Origin: Leptobrachium leishanense
Taxonomy: Eukaryota > Chordata > Amphibia > Anura > Megophryidae
Length of the DNA: 64,000 bases
Reading direction: 5' to 3'
NCBI GenBank assembly: GCA_009667805.1
Contig: CM019075.1
Coordinates: 17,166,376 to 17,230,375 of the forward strand
Shown: piece after piece, positions 23,036-35,539 of the stretch
Numbering within the stretch: the stretch's first letter is position 1
How the letters are laid out: each line of letters opens with the position of its first letter
The notes under the pieces: model-generated
Databases searched by the model: none
The model's input: only the letters and a program-made list of their open reading frames with translations
What the model was told of the DNA's origin: nothing
Program-made: the position numbers and the translations under genes

Positions 23036-23120
23036 CAATGACAGAGGCAAATAATTCCGGCGTGGAGCTCCCGGCAGCCATGAACGTTGCTCCTGCCACA
23101 TCTTCGCTCAGGTGCAGTCT
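23036..23120 (-). CDS. slc24a4: slc24a4 exon 5: alpha-1 repeat, cation-binding motif
   Basis: This 85-bp exon has acceptor TTGTAG and donor GTGAGA; it starts in phase 0 and ends with one base of a Gly codon. It encodes [19 protein letters not shown] followed by TPELFASVI. This is the core of the alpha-1 repeat. The Glu in the GSSTPE motif corresponds to the acidic residue that, with an Asp in alpha-2, coordinates Ca2+ and K+ in this family. The motif is intact, so the gene shows no sign of decay at its catalytic centre. Confidence 0.95.
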
Positions 23121-23689
23121 CTACAAGACACAAAAGGGAATGTCTTGTAACTGGTTCAGGGTGTAGTATTCAGCGCCCTGCAGGGCTGCCGACCAGGCAG
23201 CCTAAAGACATTGGCCCAGTACGTGAGGCTGAGCCGCTCTTCACGACGGTCCAGATTCTATACGTGTTAAAGTTCTGGAATCTTTCCGCGTGATTGATGT
23301 CGATTCCTCGTGGATACAGTTGAAGGTAACATATGTTAGTAAATTATGCATGCACAAGCAGCTTCTGTTATTTCTGAGCAAATTCAAGGAGAAAAAAGCT
23401 AAATGTTCTGAGCTGGCTCCTGATGCACATTTAGTAATTATTCACATTGGTACTTGTTGAAAAGGTCTCTATGCAGCATTCGTGCCAAGATTTCAGCGGC
23501 TGCGAAATTAGTCTAAAATCAAAAATACATATATATTTTAATAGATATTGAAAACACTGTCAAGATTCTACCAGCCCGACGGAGAAAAGGAAAACCATAG
23601 AGATTTTAGCGGATTTCCATAGATTAATGACAATGTTAACAGCGGGTCATCATTTATAATCTAACATCGACATATTACTTGGCAAGACA

Positions 23690-23835
23690 TATATATATAT
23701 ATATATATTAGGCCGTGTTAGTCCAGATGCCAAAATCACGAGTATAGCAGTACGTAGTGATACCTTTTTTATTGGACGTTACATTTAAAGTACAAGCTTT
23801 CGAGAGGGATCCTCCCTTCGTCAGGTATAGAACCT
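23690..23835. repeat. Dispersed repeat with (AT)n and a ttattggac segment
   Basis: An (AT)n run (about 23690-23708) precedes gtgttagtccagatgccaaa, then tttttattggac and acaagctttcgagagggatc followed by ctcccttcgtcaggta. This order of words is one I associate with a widespread fish and amphibian repeat. The part after ttattggac is one instance of the TTTCG-hairpin-TCRTCAGG module. Confidence 0.6.
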
Positions 23836-24117
23836 TACTATAATAATTAATTATATATACACACGCAGATAGGAAAACTAAAAACCGTCACTTTCTATTA
23901 ATTTATGCCTCTGAAAATAAATAAATCCTCTTGATAACATAACAAGCTTTATGGTCGCACTGTATGTCAACAAATAAAAAATTTAACTGTATCATTCCAT
24001 GTTAAAAATACAAGGATTCAGCTCCAAAAGACCATTTTTCAAGAAACATAACATATAAATAACTAAACATTTAAGTTACAAAGTATAATTATACAATAGT
24101 ATAGTTTCTATTCTATC

Positions 24118-25000
24118 AGGGTTATCCAAAGAGATCCGAATTGCTTGAGAAAGGTAACCGAACGCTGAAAATCAGCGTTCGGTTGCCTTTCCAGGCCATT
24201 CAGCTATCCAGAGAGCAGGCAATTCGCCAAATCCTGGCGAATTGCCTGCACATACGGTGCCTGTTCGAGGGCAGTGAAATCCCCATGAAAAAGCACGGCT
24301 TCGGCTATTCAGGGAACACAAACCAGCAGTGAAAGGTTCCCGAAATGCCCTGCCATTCGGTGTTTTAATTCGGCAGGTTTATTCAGGAGAATCCCATAGG
24401 CTTCAATGTTAAAAATATTCTGGTTTTAATTCAATATCTAATAAACTGTTCATTATAAAATTCTGCAGCAAAAAGTCTCTTTATAGATTTTTTCGGATAT
24501 CTTAAGCATTTTTCTGGATTTTTTTTTTTTTTTTAAAGTCCGATTTTTTTAAGTTTACTACTTTTTTCTGTAACAGCTCTCTTTATAATCATTCATTGGA
24601 CCGCATATGCAAATTTCAGACATTTTCGCTCAGTAGTTTCTTTGCAAACAGCGTTTTACTTTTCAATCATTCATGCAAACTGTTTTTCTAATTTATTCAC
24701 TTCACTCTGTCTGCGGTCTCGGCTTTTTCCGGAGGCTGCGATCGGCTCCTGCTCGGGTTTTTCCATGGTTTTCGGCAGGTTAATCCAGATGTTTTTGAGG
24801 GTTTTCGGCGTGCATTCGCTGGGTTTTGCGGTTCGTTTTTGAGGGTTTGCGGTAGCTTTTCCCTGCAATTCGGGGGCCCTGTGGTGCTTGCTGAATACAC
24901 CGCAGGGTCACCGAAATGGGATCGGCAAAAGGAACCGAATTGAAGAGAACGAAAAGTAACCGAACGTGCGGTGACTTTTCGAATCTCTTTGAATAACCCT
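24118..25000. mobile_element. Family B MITE, about 880 bp, copy 2
   Basis: Most complete copy: starts agggttatccaaagagatcc and ends tcgaatctctttgaataacc then ct. It is internally very similar to 5667-6546. Cut or flanking text shows ctatc on the left and ttata on the right. No protein is encoded. Confidence 0.82.
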
Positions 25001-26827
25001 TTATATGTTGTGTTCCTTGAAAAACGCTCTTTGGGAGATATTCTGCTTCCCTAAACAAAGCTGTGAAGCAAAGATGCTTTAGTCTAGCAAAGTCTGTATT
25101 TGACCAGTATTCACACAATGAATTTTGGCAGATAGAAAGGTTAATCCAGTTGAAGAGTTTAATGATCAGACTGACAATCTTGTAATAGTGTACAGCAATG
25201 CAGGTAAAAAGACATTAGTTTTGTCCAGCAGTGAGCACAGAATGGCTGCTATGTAACCAGGAAGTCCCTAGAACAAAAGGGGTGGAACTAGCTGGATACA
25301 GCAAGCTAAGAAAACCCAGCAGGGACAAAATAGCTATGAAATCATAACTGTAAGCAATAAAAGGGAGATTCAACACATAACATTAAAATATACAAATAAA
25401 TCCTAAATCATGGGGCATGACAGGAGAATAAAAGTTGTATTTTTAACAAGGAATAGTACGGTTACATTTTAACTGGAAGACCAAGTACGTCCATAAAGCT
25501 TGATGTGATCAGCTTGACATCAACCGCAAAACAGGAATCTCTAAGGAGAAAGGCTTTCTCACCTGGAAAAAAACCCTGCAAAAACGTTGGAATACGTTCG
25601 TAGAAATACATGCACGTGTGGGAAAGAGGGGGAAGGGAGAGAGTAATCTTCATTGGAAATCGATTGCCAAAAACAATATTGTTGAAGACTTCCGTACACA
25701 CAACCCACATCAGGCAGGTGTATGTTCACAGCAAGCTAATTAAAAGCTACATTTGCCATATACACCGTGCAGTAGGGGGGGGGGGGATTGACTACCAACC
25801 AAATAAATTCAATTATTTTCCAAGTTAGACAATAGAGTGGCAGTTGTCGCTCGCTTCATCCAGCCTTTTACAGGCAGGCGTGTGCATCTGGAGGACGAGT
25901 CTGATGAAATTTATAGTACAAGGTGCATGAGTTCTTGAGTTGAGCAGTGATATGGAAATCCAAGTCAACATCTCACCCTACCAGGAGAACCAAAGTTTGT
26001 TTGGTACACTCAAGTGGTCCTCGTCTGTTTTTCATATCTTTTCGATTTTAAAACTATGCAAATTCCAATATTCAGTCAGAGCAATCATGGGAAGCTCTAG
26101 AAAACATGAGCATCACATACTTTGGTGATGCCATCCAGAACCTTAGATCACTTATCCAGAGCCACTCAAGTGTGTGGTACACAGGCAACAATATGGCTCC
26201 ATGTGTCCATGAAGCTTGATGAAGCCATTGTGAAGTCTCTAAATTTAAGAACCAACAAATCTTATCTCTCTGTATGTTCAAGTCAGGTTGTCTTCCATTG
26301 TGTTGATGTTCATTTGTTTTGCCATTAGAAAGCCTACTAGATCAGCAGGACGGAAGATGGTTTTATGGACAATACACAACGACCTACCACATTCAAATGA
26401 TTATTCAACAACATACTAAAGACTAAAGGTTTAGAGGTCATCAGGTATGGCCCTTCTGCCCTATTCCATCAACAAAAATCAACCAGCTTTCCAAGGTCTA
26501 CACTGTCCTTACGTTATCCTTTGTCAACATGAAGTTGCTGCGTCAAGTGTATTTCTGATCTTTGAAGAGCTCAGGTTTATGGGTCAAATTACTGGCCAAC
26601 ATGCGGAAAATTTTGAACAAAACAAAAAATGTAGAGCATGACACGAGACTCTGGTTATTTAAAAAGACAAATAAATCCAAGTAGTCTCTAAATTGAGGCC
26701 ATGTTTGCTGATAAAACCTCCAATTCCATTGCAATAGTGTACAGCACTTACCAACTTCCAGTCACACAAATCTTGGGGGGGGGGGGGAATAGTGACCATG
26801 GCCAGATGTCACATTCAGTCTACATAC
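25001..26827. other. Intron 4 stretch without recognised features
   Basis: Moderately AT-rich sequence with a G-run at 25778-25788 and another at 26774-26786. No exon-like or repeat signature was identified. Confidence 0.35.
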
Positions 26828-26902
26828 CTCACAAATTTTCTCCAAGGATGGGACAAAAAAGTCGTCGCACACGATAGCCAGTGCATAGAACATATACAGC
26901 GC
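26828..26902 (-). CDS. slc24a4: slc24a4 exon 4: first membrane helix
   Basis: This 75-bp, phase 0 to phase 0 exon has a CTGCAG acceptor and a GTATGT donor. It encodes 25 residues, ALYMFYALAIVC then DDFFVPSLEKICE. This is the first conserved transmembrane helix and the start of the short linker into the alpha-1 repeat. It is nearly invariant among NCKX3 and NCKX4 proteins, which makes it one of the most secure exon calls here. Because the length is a multiple of three in phase 0, skipping it would keep the reading frame but remove a helix. Confidence 0.95.
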
Positions 26903-27067
26903 CTGCAGGTGTAAGAAAGACTGAGTTTAATACAATTATTATGTAACTTCCAGTATGGGTGGATGGTTCGTGAGTAGAGAGATCCTCTCCCCCACTCCCA
27001 ACTCATTTGGCCTTTACAAGTTCAATATCAACTCTGGATTTATTGAAGGCTTCAAAAACTCTACAAC

Positions 27068-27202
27068 TGTGGTGCTTAACCGTAGCCCCCAAGAGGTTTT
27101 GGAACTACATTGTCACACAGGGCTCTGTCAACCTAATGCTTGGCAGAGTATCGAAGGAGATGTAGTTGCAAAACATCTGGATGGCCAAGGTTGAGCACTC
27201 CT
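27068..27202. mobile_element. Family A MITE copy
   Basis: gtggtgcttaaccgtagccc, ggttttggaactacattgtc and, inverted, gagatgtagttgcaaaacat then ggatggccaaggttgagcac. Confidence 0.7.
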
Positions 27203-27483
27203 GCTCTGCAAGAACCACTGGGAGAGGATTCCTCTACAAATTTGGCAAGAAATACACTAGGTGGTTGCATCAACATTTTACAGTCCATGTTGGTAGAATT
27301 TAATAAAGTAACGTAAAGTAAAATGTCCATGTATTTGTAGGCACCACTTGCTCCTAGAATACTACCTCGGTTTCCAAGATTTTGTTTATCGTTCTGCAGA
27401 AATTCAGGTGCATAACTTTTCCTGTCTCCTACAAGTGCATAGTCTTCCCCAACATCAGATAAGTTTGTCAAGACCTAGATTTG

Positions 27484-27674
27484 GACAAAGCTGGTACCGG
27501 ACCTTGTAAAGCTTCAATGGGGTCAAGGATCACCCCAAATCGTCTCCATACAGCAAACAATTTATTAGTAAAAATAGCTATATAGCGCACTAATAAATTG
27601 TTTGCTGTATGGAGACGATTTGGGGTGATCCTTGACCCCATTGAAGCTTTACAAGGTCCGGTACCAGCTTTGTC
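27484..27674. repeat. Perfect inverted repeat, 86-bp arms, 19-bp spacer
   Basis: The arm 27484-27569 (starting gacaaagctggtaccggacc) is the exact reverse complement of 27589-27674 over 86 bp. The spacer is aaaaatagctatatagcgc. It lies in intron 3 of slc24a4 and would form a long uninterrupted hairpin in the pre-mRNA or in a transcript from either strand. It matches none of the other repeat families in the window. Confidence 0.96.
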
Positions 27675-28529
27675 TAAAGAAACAAGCTTATGGGAGCTGA
27701 TCCATTGGGGATAGAGACCACCTAAACCTTCATTCGCTGCCAACACAGCTTAGAGCCAGCTAAAATTGGCTCCTCAAAGAGTTGAAAAACTATTGCTTTT
27801 ATGAATGATCAAAATGTTTGGGATATGCTGCGCAATGTGTGTCCCGCTTTGTATTTTTTAGATCAGAGAGGAAAAAAAAATTTGACCTGAACTAATTATT
27901 ATTCAGGAATAAAAAACACCTTTATTTTGACTCATTGCAAAGACCATATATTCCATTTCGTGACTAATCTCTATACACTTTGGGAGTAAGTCAATGTATT
28001 TGGACTTTCGCTGATGCACAAATACAGATCCTAAAATACTATCTGATTTGCGCCATCTTATCACTCTGTATATTCCTTTATTAAGACCTAGATTTGAATT
28101 ACAGTGGTTGCTCGAGGTATTGGGTCCATTCATTTTGAACACTGATCTTCAGAAAATGTTTGGTGGACCTTCTGGAATCTTCTGAAACCAAAACCATAAA
28201 TCAGTTCTTGGTCTGCTTCTAAGAACATACAAAGTACTCTTCGTTCAATCCATGACTCCAGAAAGCCTGGTTTAATAATCAGACCTAAAGAATAGGTCAG
28301 TCAACTGGGCAAGATTAGGAATTAGACCACGATGAGGAAATCTACTAGTAGGGCTTTCTCTTCTTGCCCAGGAAGATGCAGTGAGACACGACTGATGTTC
28401 TTCAGATCAGGTCAAGATTGGGCCTGTTTCTCAGCCTTGATGGGGGTTAAGGTCTCCAGGGGAAGTAGTCTATGGAAGGACTAGGATTTTAGGGGGGGGG
28501 GGTCAGTGGGTAGGTCACTAGGATAACCA

Positions 28530-29069
28530 TTACTGTAGATACTCGAGTATACTGCTAGATTTTGGTGACAAAAATTTACCTTAAAATTGGAGGGTTTGCG
28601 TTATATTCGAGACATCTGCTTCAACTTTAAAAAAAAAAACCTTGACTTGCTCTGGATCCCAAGTCTCCCGGATGTTCTGGTGGTCTCGCTGAAGTGAATG
28701 CGGGCTCCCTGATGCTTGCAATCACTTCAGGAACTCCAGGATTCGGGAGAGGTGGGATCCATCACGGCCAGAGGGCACGCTCGCTGTAAGAAAAATGATT
28801 CACCTCGCTCGCCTCTGCCAGCCATCTAAATCGCTAGTAAAGACGACGGGTGGCCGGTGGCTTCATACTTGGTAACAACTGCAATCATTCTAGAACAGAG
28901 CACCCTGGCCTGACTGTTAAGAGAATCTAGAAGGATCTTAATGGTTTACCGGTACAGTAAAATTTTGTTCCTCGCGTTATATTTGAGTCTAGAGTATTCT
29001 CTCATTTCCATAATAAATCTATCCATCGCGTTATATTCGGGTCGCGTTATACTCAAGTATCTACCGTAA
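28530..29069. mobile_element. MITE-like element with gtagatactcgagtat ends
   Basis: The inverted ends are tactgtagatactcgagtat and atactcaagtatctaccgta. Words cgttatattcg and cgcgttatattt recur in both halves. About 540 bp, no coding region. The target duplication is not clear. Confidence 0.72.
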
Positions 29070-30402
29070 GTTCTCTTATTTGATCCAGCCACTTCTCAAT
29101 GTAGTATAGTGGCAGGATCAATGGAGATGAGAATGCGCTCTGGTCTTGGGAAAGCATGGACTAATCACATGGGCCAGAAGAGGAGATTCGTTGGTCTCAA
29201 CATTCCGACTGCCGACTTTAAATCCTGGCATTCGTCTGGTTTGCTCAATGACCAGAATCCCTCAGATACATTTCATGGACTTGGTTTTTCAGCATCCACC
29301 TTATTAAAGTTGTGGGCTACAAACAAAAGGGTTCACATTACCATAAAAAAAAAAAAAAATACAATTAAATGAACACACATCAGCATCTCGCAAAGGGATT
29401 TACAAAGCAGCAACTAAATTGCCAGTGTTCATTCCGAAGCATAACATCATTAGACGGCGACATTATAGCAAATACAGCTTCTACGCGTCGAATGCAGAGA
29501 CGGGAAAGCTTTATTACACATAATGAAGCCATGGAAATCCATCCGTCTTCATTTGGTTTTATTATTTTATATTATTATATTTTTTTTTTCCCCCCAAGCA
29601 GTTGCTACTAAAAACGCACTGATATGGAGCCAGATCCCGTGGGAACACAATCTGTAATAAACTGCTCATTTTACAAAAAATATTCTGTGCGGAATCGCAG
29701 AATGTGTTAAGGATAACAAGCGAGAGGAACAGCAAGCTATATTTTTCCCACCTTTTAAGAAGAATCATAATAATCTATATTTAATATGGGTTTTTTTTCT
29801 TCCCGCATGCATACATTCAAGCTTTTTAACCAAATCAAAAGATGAATAATATATTTTATTCCGGCTCAAATGAACAGCTCTGGTTTTATTGTCTCGGAAG
29901 GATTAAAAAGTCCTGCAGTTTATTTGTCAAACAAGTGAATTATCCCAGTGTCTATTTATTTAGAACAGAGGGAAAAAACAAAACACCAAAAATAAACTAA
30001 ACAGCCAGAGCAATTTAATACAGTAAAATGCAGATGGGAAGGGGGGTCTGGGACTGAACAGTTTTCACCCTAAAAGCAAGAAAAAAAAAGTTATTCCGAA
30101 TAAAAATTTATATATAAATAATATTTTTTTTAAAAAATACAGCTGGAAAAATATATATAGAAAATACATGTTTAAGGAGGTCTTTTTATTTTTTTGTAGG
30201 ATATACTGAAAATACAGCATTTTTATATAAAACAAGAAATTCCAGACAAAGAGTATGTTTAAAAAATAAATTTAAAATAAAACAAAAAAAAAAGACGAAA
30301 AATTTGTTTCTTGTTATTTATCAACTTAACCAAGAATCATGTTCAAGACAATAATAAAATGGGAACGATCCCATTATATAGTGAATTATGAGCAAGACTT
30401 AC
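29070..30402. other. Intron 3 stretch upstream of exon 4, AT-rich
   Basis: Text such as 29380-29560 and 29820-29990 looks unique, balanced in composition and free of repeat signatures, so it is a reasonable place to look for conserved noncoding elements. No gene was seen. Confidence 0.3.
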
Positions 30403-30479
30403 ACAGAAGATATGAAGTAGAATTGCACCTTTCTGTCGCTCCCTAATGTTGAATAAATCATCTGGAAATTCATTAATTG
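30403..30479 (-). CDS. slc24a4: slc24a4 exon 3: pre-TM1 segment
   Basis: This 77-bp exon is bounded by acceptor TATACAG and donor GTAAGT. Its first two bases complete an Ala codon with the last base of exon 2. It then encodes INEFPDDLFNIRERQKG followed by AILLHIFC and ends on a full codon. The family pattern is a conserved AIHEFP.DLF..KERQ.GA..LH segment just before the first membrane helix. Asn replaces the usual His, and Lys replaces the usual His before Gly. The preceding intron is about 28.4 kb and filled with repeats. Confidence 0.9.
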
Positions 30480-31764
30480 CTGTATAGAAAGGAGAATAAT
30501 CAAGGTTAATACAGAATGTTTTAAAGAAAATTATTGTGAAAATCCCACATAATCAAAACAGATACTTAAAACAAAATTGAAATATTCCACTGACCGCTTC
30601 AGTTGACCCCCATGTTGTCTGGTTGTGTGACAATCACAGCACGAGTAAGAGTTATTTTAAACCCTTTTGCGGAGATGAACACTCAATTCCTCGAGCCAAA
30701 ATTTCTAGACAGAGCATCCATAAGCTCAACTCATGAACATACCGAAGCAAGGACAATTGATCTGCCAGTGGAACAAACAAGGCCAACTAGATCAGACTGT
30801 TCACAACAATCACGAGCAAGGCTTTATCACAGTGCTCCTCCAACATGGCTAGTCGGAGAGGACCTTGACTCACTCCACACGGTTCAAAACAACCAAGGCC
30901 AAACCATCACTGTAGTCACCTGGCATGCTTACTTCCTCTTAAATGTAATAAAATCGTAGGTACAATAGTTAAAATGCCCACTGACAATGCCAGAGCATTC
31001 ACACACCCAACCACAGAATCCTTTGAAGCCCGTAATGGACGTAACAACACATGATTACTTAATATTCTACTGACACGGCCAATAAGAATAGCCCTTTTTC
31101 CACTCAATAGAGGTAAAACCATGAATGATACTTTTCCAAGTTCCACAGTCATGGCCAACAAAAGAATCTTCTCATGCAGGTATGATATCAAGAGCAATTC
31201 ATGTGTATACTCAATTGGCAAGACCAACAAGAGCGTATCGCAACAAACCACGAAATTGGTTTCACTGTGATACTCCACCAACATGGCCGTCAGACCATAT
31301 TCCTTTAAATAAGTAATAAAACAATTCTAGCCAAAACTCAAGTAACGCATTCTCCATTGCACCAGTTACGTCACGGCCCCTTCCAGCCCCCCAGTTGAGT
31401 TGCAGCCACATTTAATTCTACCACAGTTGTATCATCCCTTGGTACACACTCCCTCTTGCACCACCTAGGAGTGGCCAATGGAGCTAACTAACTACAAATT
31501 TGACTGCACAATTCCAATCAACCATTAAAGGACTTTTGGAGCCATTTATGGTTTATGGATTTTATTTTGCTTCGGTTTTTTTGATTGTTTACCCCTGAAG
31601 AAATCCGTATTTTAGATGAAACGCGTTGGGTATATGGTTTTATTATATGATCAATAAACATCTCGTTATACATATTTTCTCCTGTGCTCCGGTTCCAGAC
31701 ACTTTAGGTCTCTGCGATGGTGGAGTAGTTTGGAAACGAGTAGAGTTATCTGGGCTATGGAGTA
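30480..31764. other. Intron 2 stretch with an internally repetitive segment
   Basis: Phrases such as ctccaacatggctagtcgg (about 30838) and ccaccaacatggccgtcaga (about 31272) suggest an internally duplicated repeat at 30600-31320. At 31590-31632 cccctgaagaaatccgtatt precedes gatgaaacgcgttgggtata, an instance of the recurring module. Confidence 0.4.
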
Positions 31765-32680
31765 TAGGGCTGAAACAACTAATCGATGACTAAAATTGTT
31801 GTCAACTATTTCCATTATCGATTAATCGGTGTTGATTAATCGTCCTGTGTACAACACACACTGTTTAGCGTCAGACTGAGTTAAACGTATATAACCTCAG
31901 CTTCAGAGCTGATTGGAGAAGACTCGTCACTGCTTTACTAGGTATGATTTAGTTCTAGGGTTATGTCAGACACAACCAGTTTGTTTTTATTCCGTTTACA
32001 ACAGTAGCAGAACTATAACACAAACAATAGGATACTGCCACTGGGTGAAGGAGCTGTATGCCTGTGTTTTATCCTTACTTGAAGCTGGAGTCCTGTGCCA
32101 CCACCCCACCCTCCCTGCCACACCCACTTTGGTCTGGAACTGCCCTCCCTTTGGTCTGGTCCCTTTCCCCAAACTCACTCCCACAATCAGATCCTGTGTT
32201 TTGTCTATACCCACTCCCTCTCACACTCAGGTCAAGTCACTTGAGCAAAGTCACTCCCTTCCACCTCCAGTCCCTCCTCCCGCTCAGTTTGTTCACGAAA
32301 GTATTTAAAAAGGGACACTCTACGCACCCTGACCACTTTAGCTTATTAACCCTGATTTCATGCTGACATGATCACCTATGACCAAGTGCTTGTAGCCACA
32401 TTTGAGAAAGCAAATATGGGCTAAAGCTGCGCATCCAACATCAACCCATCCCTCTGACCAAGCACTTGCATAGTGTGAAAAGTACGCAAAATACGCAATT
32501 TGCGTATGTACTTACGAAAGTTACGTACACTACGCAAATTGCTTATGAAAAAAAGGGGAGGGGTTGTGGTTATTTAAGTAAACAATTTTTTTTTTGATTT
32601 TTTTTATCGGATGAATCGATTAATCTAAATAAAATCGGCCAACTAATCGATTATGAGAATAATTGTTAGTTGCAGCCCTA
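31765..32680. mobile_element. Non-autonomous hAT element, family D, copy 1
   Basis: 916 bp with ends TAGGGCTGAAACAACTAATC and GTTAGTTGCAGCCCTA and exact flanking 8-bp duplications atggagta. Subterminal text is rich in attaatcgat/atcgattaat. The interior is shared with copy 2 (55159-56110), for example caataggatactgccactgg. An open frame of about 130 codons in the interior is broken differently in the other copy and is not considered a gene. Confidence 0.92.
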
Positions 32681-34559
32681 ATGGAGTATCCTTGAGGACC
32701 CTGTGAATCACATCCAAATTGGAGGGATCCTTTAATGTTACAGTATTGGACTGTATCTCCCATTACTTTTCAGGCATTTTTAGTTTCGTGCTGAGTTGTG
32801 TGTGTTTTGGGTTAGGAGGTCTGGGAGCCACTTCCAGTAAAGATCCTGCGGATTTTTCTTCAGGTATTTTATGTGGTTTTTTTTTTATTAAATTGCATAA
32901 TTCGTTAACCTAATGGTTCGCGCTAGAGAATATAATTCCCTATCAAAGGATCTGAAGTTTTGTGACCCATGAGAGCGAGGACTAGCAATGGTAAGGGTAA
33001 TGTAGAGGTGGAATAAAGAATTTATTTCAAAAGGTTTGAATTCTATAAAAAAAAATTTAAAAAGTCTCCTAAATACATGCCTTCAAAAAATTGTAAAAAC
33101 AATTCAGCTCCTTTTCCGGGCTTATTATTTCCAAATCTAGTTTGTTACACATCCCGTCAGTTGTATTTAAAAGCACAAACCACGACACGTATTGCTGGTT
33201 TAGGTGTGTCAATGTCTCGGTATATGGGATTTCTGCAAATAAAAAAGGTTTATCGTGACAGACAGGGGCTAGCTTTATGTTCTCGAAGCATTTCATCTGT
33301 CAGCTCCAAGCCGCCAGCAAGAGCCGGCTTTCTATGGAACTCGGGCTCATTAGCACCAAAATTCAATGCCAGCCTCGACTCGGCACAAGACGACTGGCAA
33401 TCACAGACACAGGAAAAGCTCAAAAGAGAGCTTTCCTTCAACAGATCAGCGTCATCTCCCACCCTTCATCTCGAGGAAACAGTAGAAGGAGCAAATGGGG
33501 GGAGGGATATATAAAACACAAAAACGTGTCTCAAAGATCAGGTAGACGGCAGTGCAATATATAATTTAAGTGTAGAAACGGATTAAAAAGAAATTCTATA
33601 AAAATAATTATATTTGCATTTATTTCAAAGGGTAAGATTTAGGCAAAAATAAAAAAATAAATAAAAAAAAGTGTTTTCCTGGGAAACGCTGTCGAGACGT
33701 GGAAATGGGAAGCCATTGTTCCGCCTTAGAACACTCAGGATTCCCAAGGATCCAGAGTCGCTTTGAACAGATGTACCTTTACCCAGCTTGGCCGGCCGTA
33801 ATCTCGCTAGTCCGTATTAGGTAGTATTAGTTGAAAACTACCTTCCTGCAAAGTGGCTTTAAAGCTACCAATAAAATAGACACAGAAGAATAAAATCCCG
33901 TAAGAATCTGCAGTGAAAACTGAGGTTTCAGAATAAAAGATCAGTATGGGCACTTTAAAATAATATAAAATGAAAATAGTGATATTTATAAGAAAGGTGA
34001 GTTGAGAAAAAGTGAACCGCAAGTTGCTAAATTTAAAAAAGGTATATATATATATTTATTTTCGAACTTTGCCATACTGACCAGGGCTGCCACCAGAAAT
34101 CCTGAGACCCGTTACTGAACCACGGGTTGAGGCCACCTGCCCTCAGCTGCCCATTTCTGTAAACTCGTTAAAACATTTGCCTCCTCTTCTGCTAACCTCA
34201 TTTTACAGGAAGTAGGCTAAACCCCAAGTGGTCCATGTAACGTGGGTATTTCTGTCCATGTGCAGAATGCTCCCCTTGAAGTCAGTATTCCGCAGAAGTA
34301 CCGCTTCTGGTCCAGAACACAGGCAATAACACACAGGAGATCCTTGCAGTTTCAACCCAAAATGGAGACCGTTTATTTTACATTTTGCAACTGGATCAAA
34401 TAAACACACAGGGAAGGTACAGAAACAATTGCAACATGTCCAGCAGTGAAACAAGGGCTTCGGGAGTAGGAACCTGGTTACAACGGTTTCCACAGGGGGA
34501 GGGTGACGCAAGCATGGCCAAAGGAATCCAAACTCACAAAGGAAAAGAATAAACACAGT
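32681..34559. other. Intron 2 stretch between hAT element and CR1
   Basis: No repeat was firmly recognised. The portion 33240-33490 is unusually GC-balanced and free of simple repeats, with overlapping open frames of 70-145 codons on both strands that match nothing I know; it might be a conserved element or an old exon-derived copy. Confidence 0.3.
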
Positions 34560-34561
34560 AT

Positions 34562-35395
34562 ATGCAGTTATATCACAGGAGACTTCACAATAGATCCAAT
34601 TTTTGGAGGTTTGGAGTGTGCCCGATATGTAGGCAGTTCTCTTTATTGCAGCAGGAAATTGCCTGTTTGAAGTCTGAGATTTGTAAATTATCTGTTAGAC
34701 AAACTCAGGCTATGACTGTTACAAAGCCACTGCCACAGAGGCCTCCTAGGAGCGGCAGATAGACTACTGTAGGATCTGGTAGACTTAGTTGTGGATAGAA
34801 GGCATGTCCCACAGTCTGTGACTTTTCTTAATTCTTTTGAGACACTTTCAGAGTGTAGTGGTAAGATGGAAGTAGGCTCAGACACCATAGTTGAGGAACC
34901 ACCATCCCCTATGCCTAAGGTATGCAAGACTGCAACCAAGGACAAAAAGGAAAAGGTGGGACTTGATAGAAGGCAATTGTTGCTGGGTGATTCTATCATA
35001 AGAGGTGTTGAGCTGGAGAGTAGTGGTTTGGTGAGCGGTCTTCCTGGGGCTACTGCTCGTAGAGACCGACGTATTCACAATATTGTCAAACAAGCAAAGC
35101 AGGAAGGGGAAGTGGACGGTCTAGTCCATCTAGGGACAAATGACTTGGCTAGCAATGAGGTTTCTGAGATTAAGGAAGATTTTTGTGTTCTTGTAGGTGA
35201 AATACAGCAGATTGCGTCCACTGTGTCATTCTCTGAAGTTCTGCCTGTGCATAACATTCAGGATAGGCAGATGTGCACTAGGGAATTTAATTTGTGGCTT
35301 CGGGAATAAGGATTTGGCTTTGTGTCCCATGATAGCTCTAATTGGAGCAGAAATTAACTGTATAAAAAAGATGGTTTGCATCTTCTCATAGGGGA
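34562..35395 (+). pseudogene. CR1 ORF1: Cys motif, coiled segment and esterase-like domain
   Basis: An N-terminal part (34562 on) reads CPICRQFSLLQQEIACLKSE, a CxxC followed by a heptad-like stretch. The second part contains LLGDSIIRGV (about 34980), LVHLGTNDLA (about 35126) and GLHLL near the end. GDS, GTND and a late Gly-His pair are blocks of the SGNH esterase fold known from CR1 ORF1 proteins. A stop at about 34760 and one at 35307 break the frame. ORF1p is thought to bind RNA and lipid during retrotransposition. Confidence 0.78.
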
Positions 35396-35539
35396 AATAA
35401 GTTCAGTGAGAAGTTCAAAGGTTTCACAAAAGGAATATTTAAACTAGGAGGGGGGGACAAAAGGGTAAAAAACAATCTGCCCGATTGTCCCCAAAACTAA
35501 AGAGGGTGCAAACAACATGCGGGGTAAAAAAAATAACAA

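Noticed and set aside
27484..27674. MicroRNA gene
   Set aside because: An 86-bp perfect stem is longer and more regular than normal microRNA precursors; without small-RNA data it is only a hairpin.
31913..32308. Open frame of 131 codons in family D, partly shared by the second copy
   Set aside because: The two copies keep the beginning but diverge with frameshifts after about 70 codons, and no transposase motif is present.
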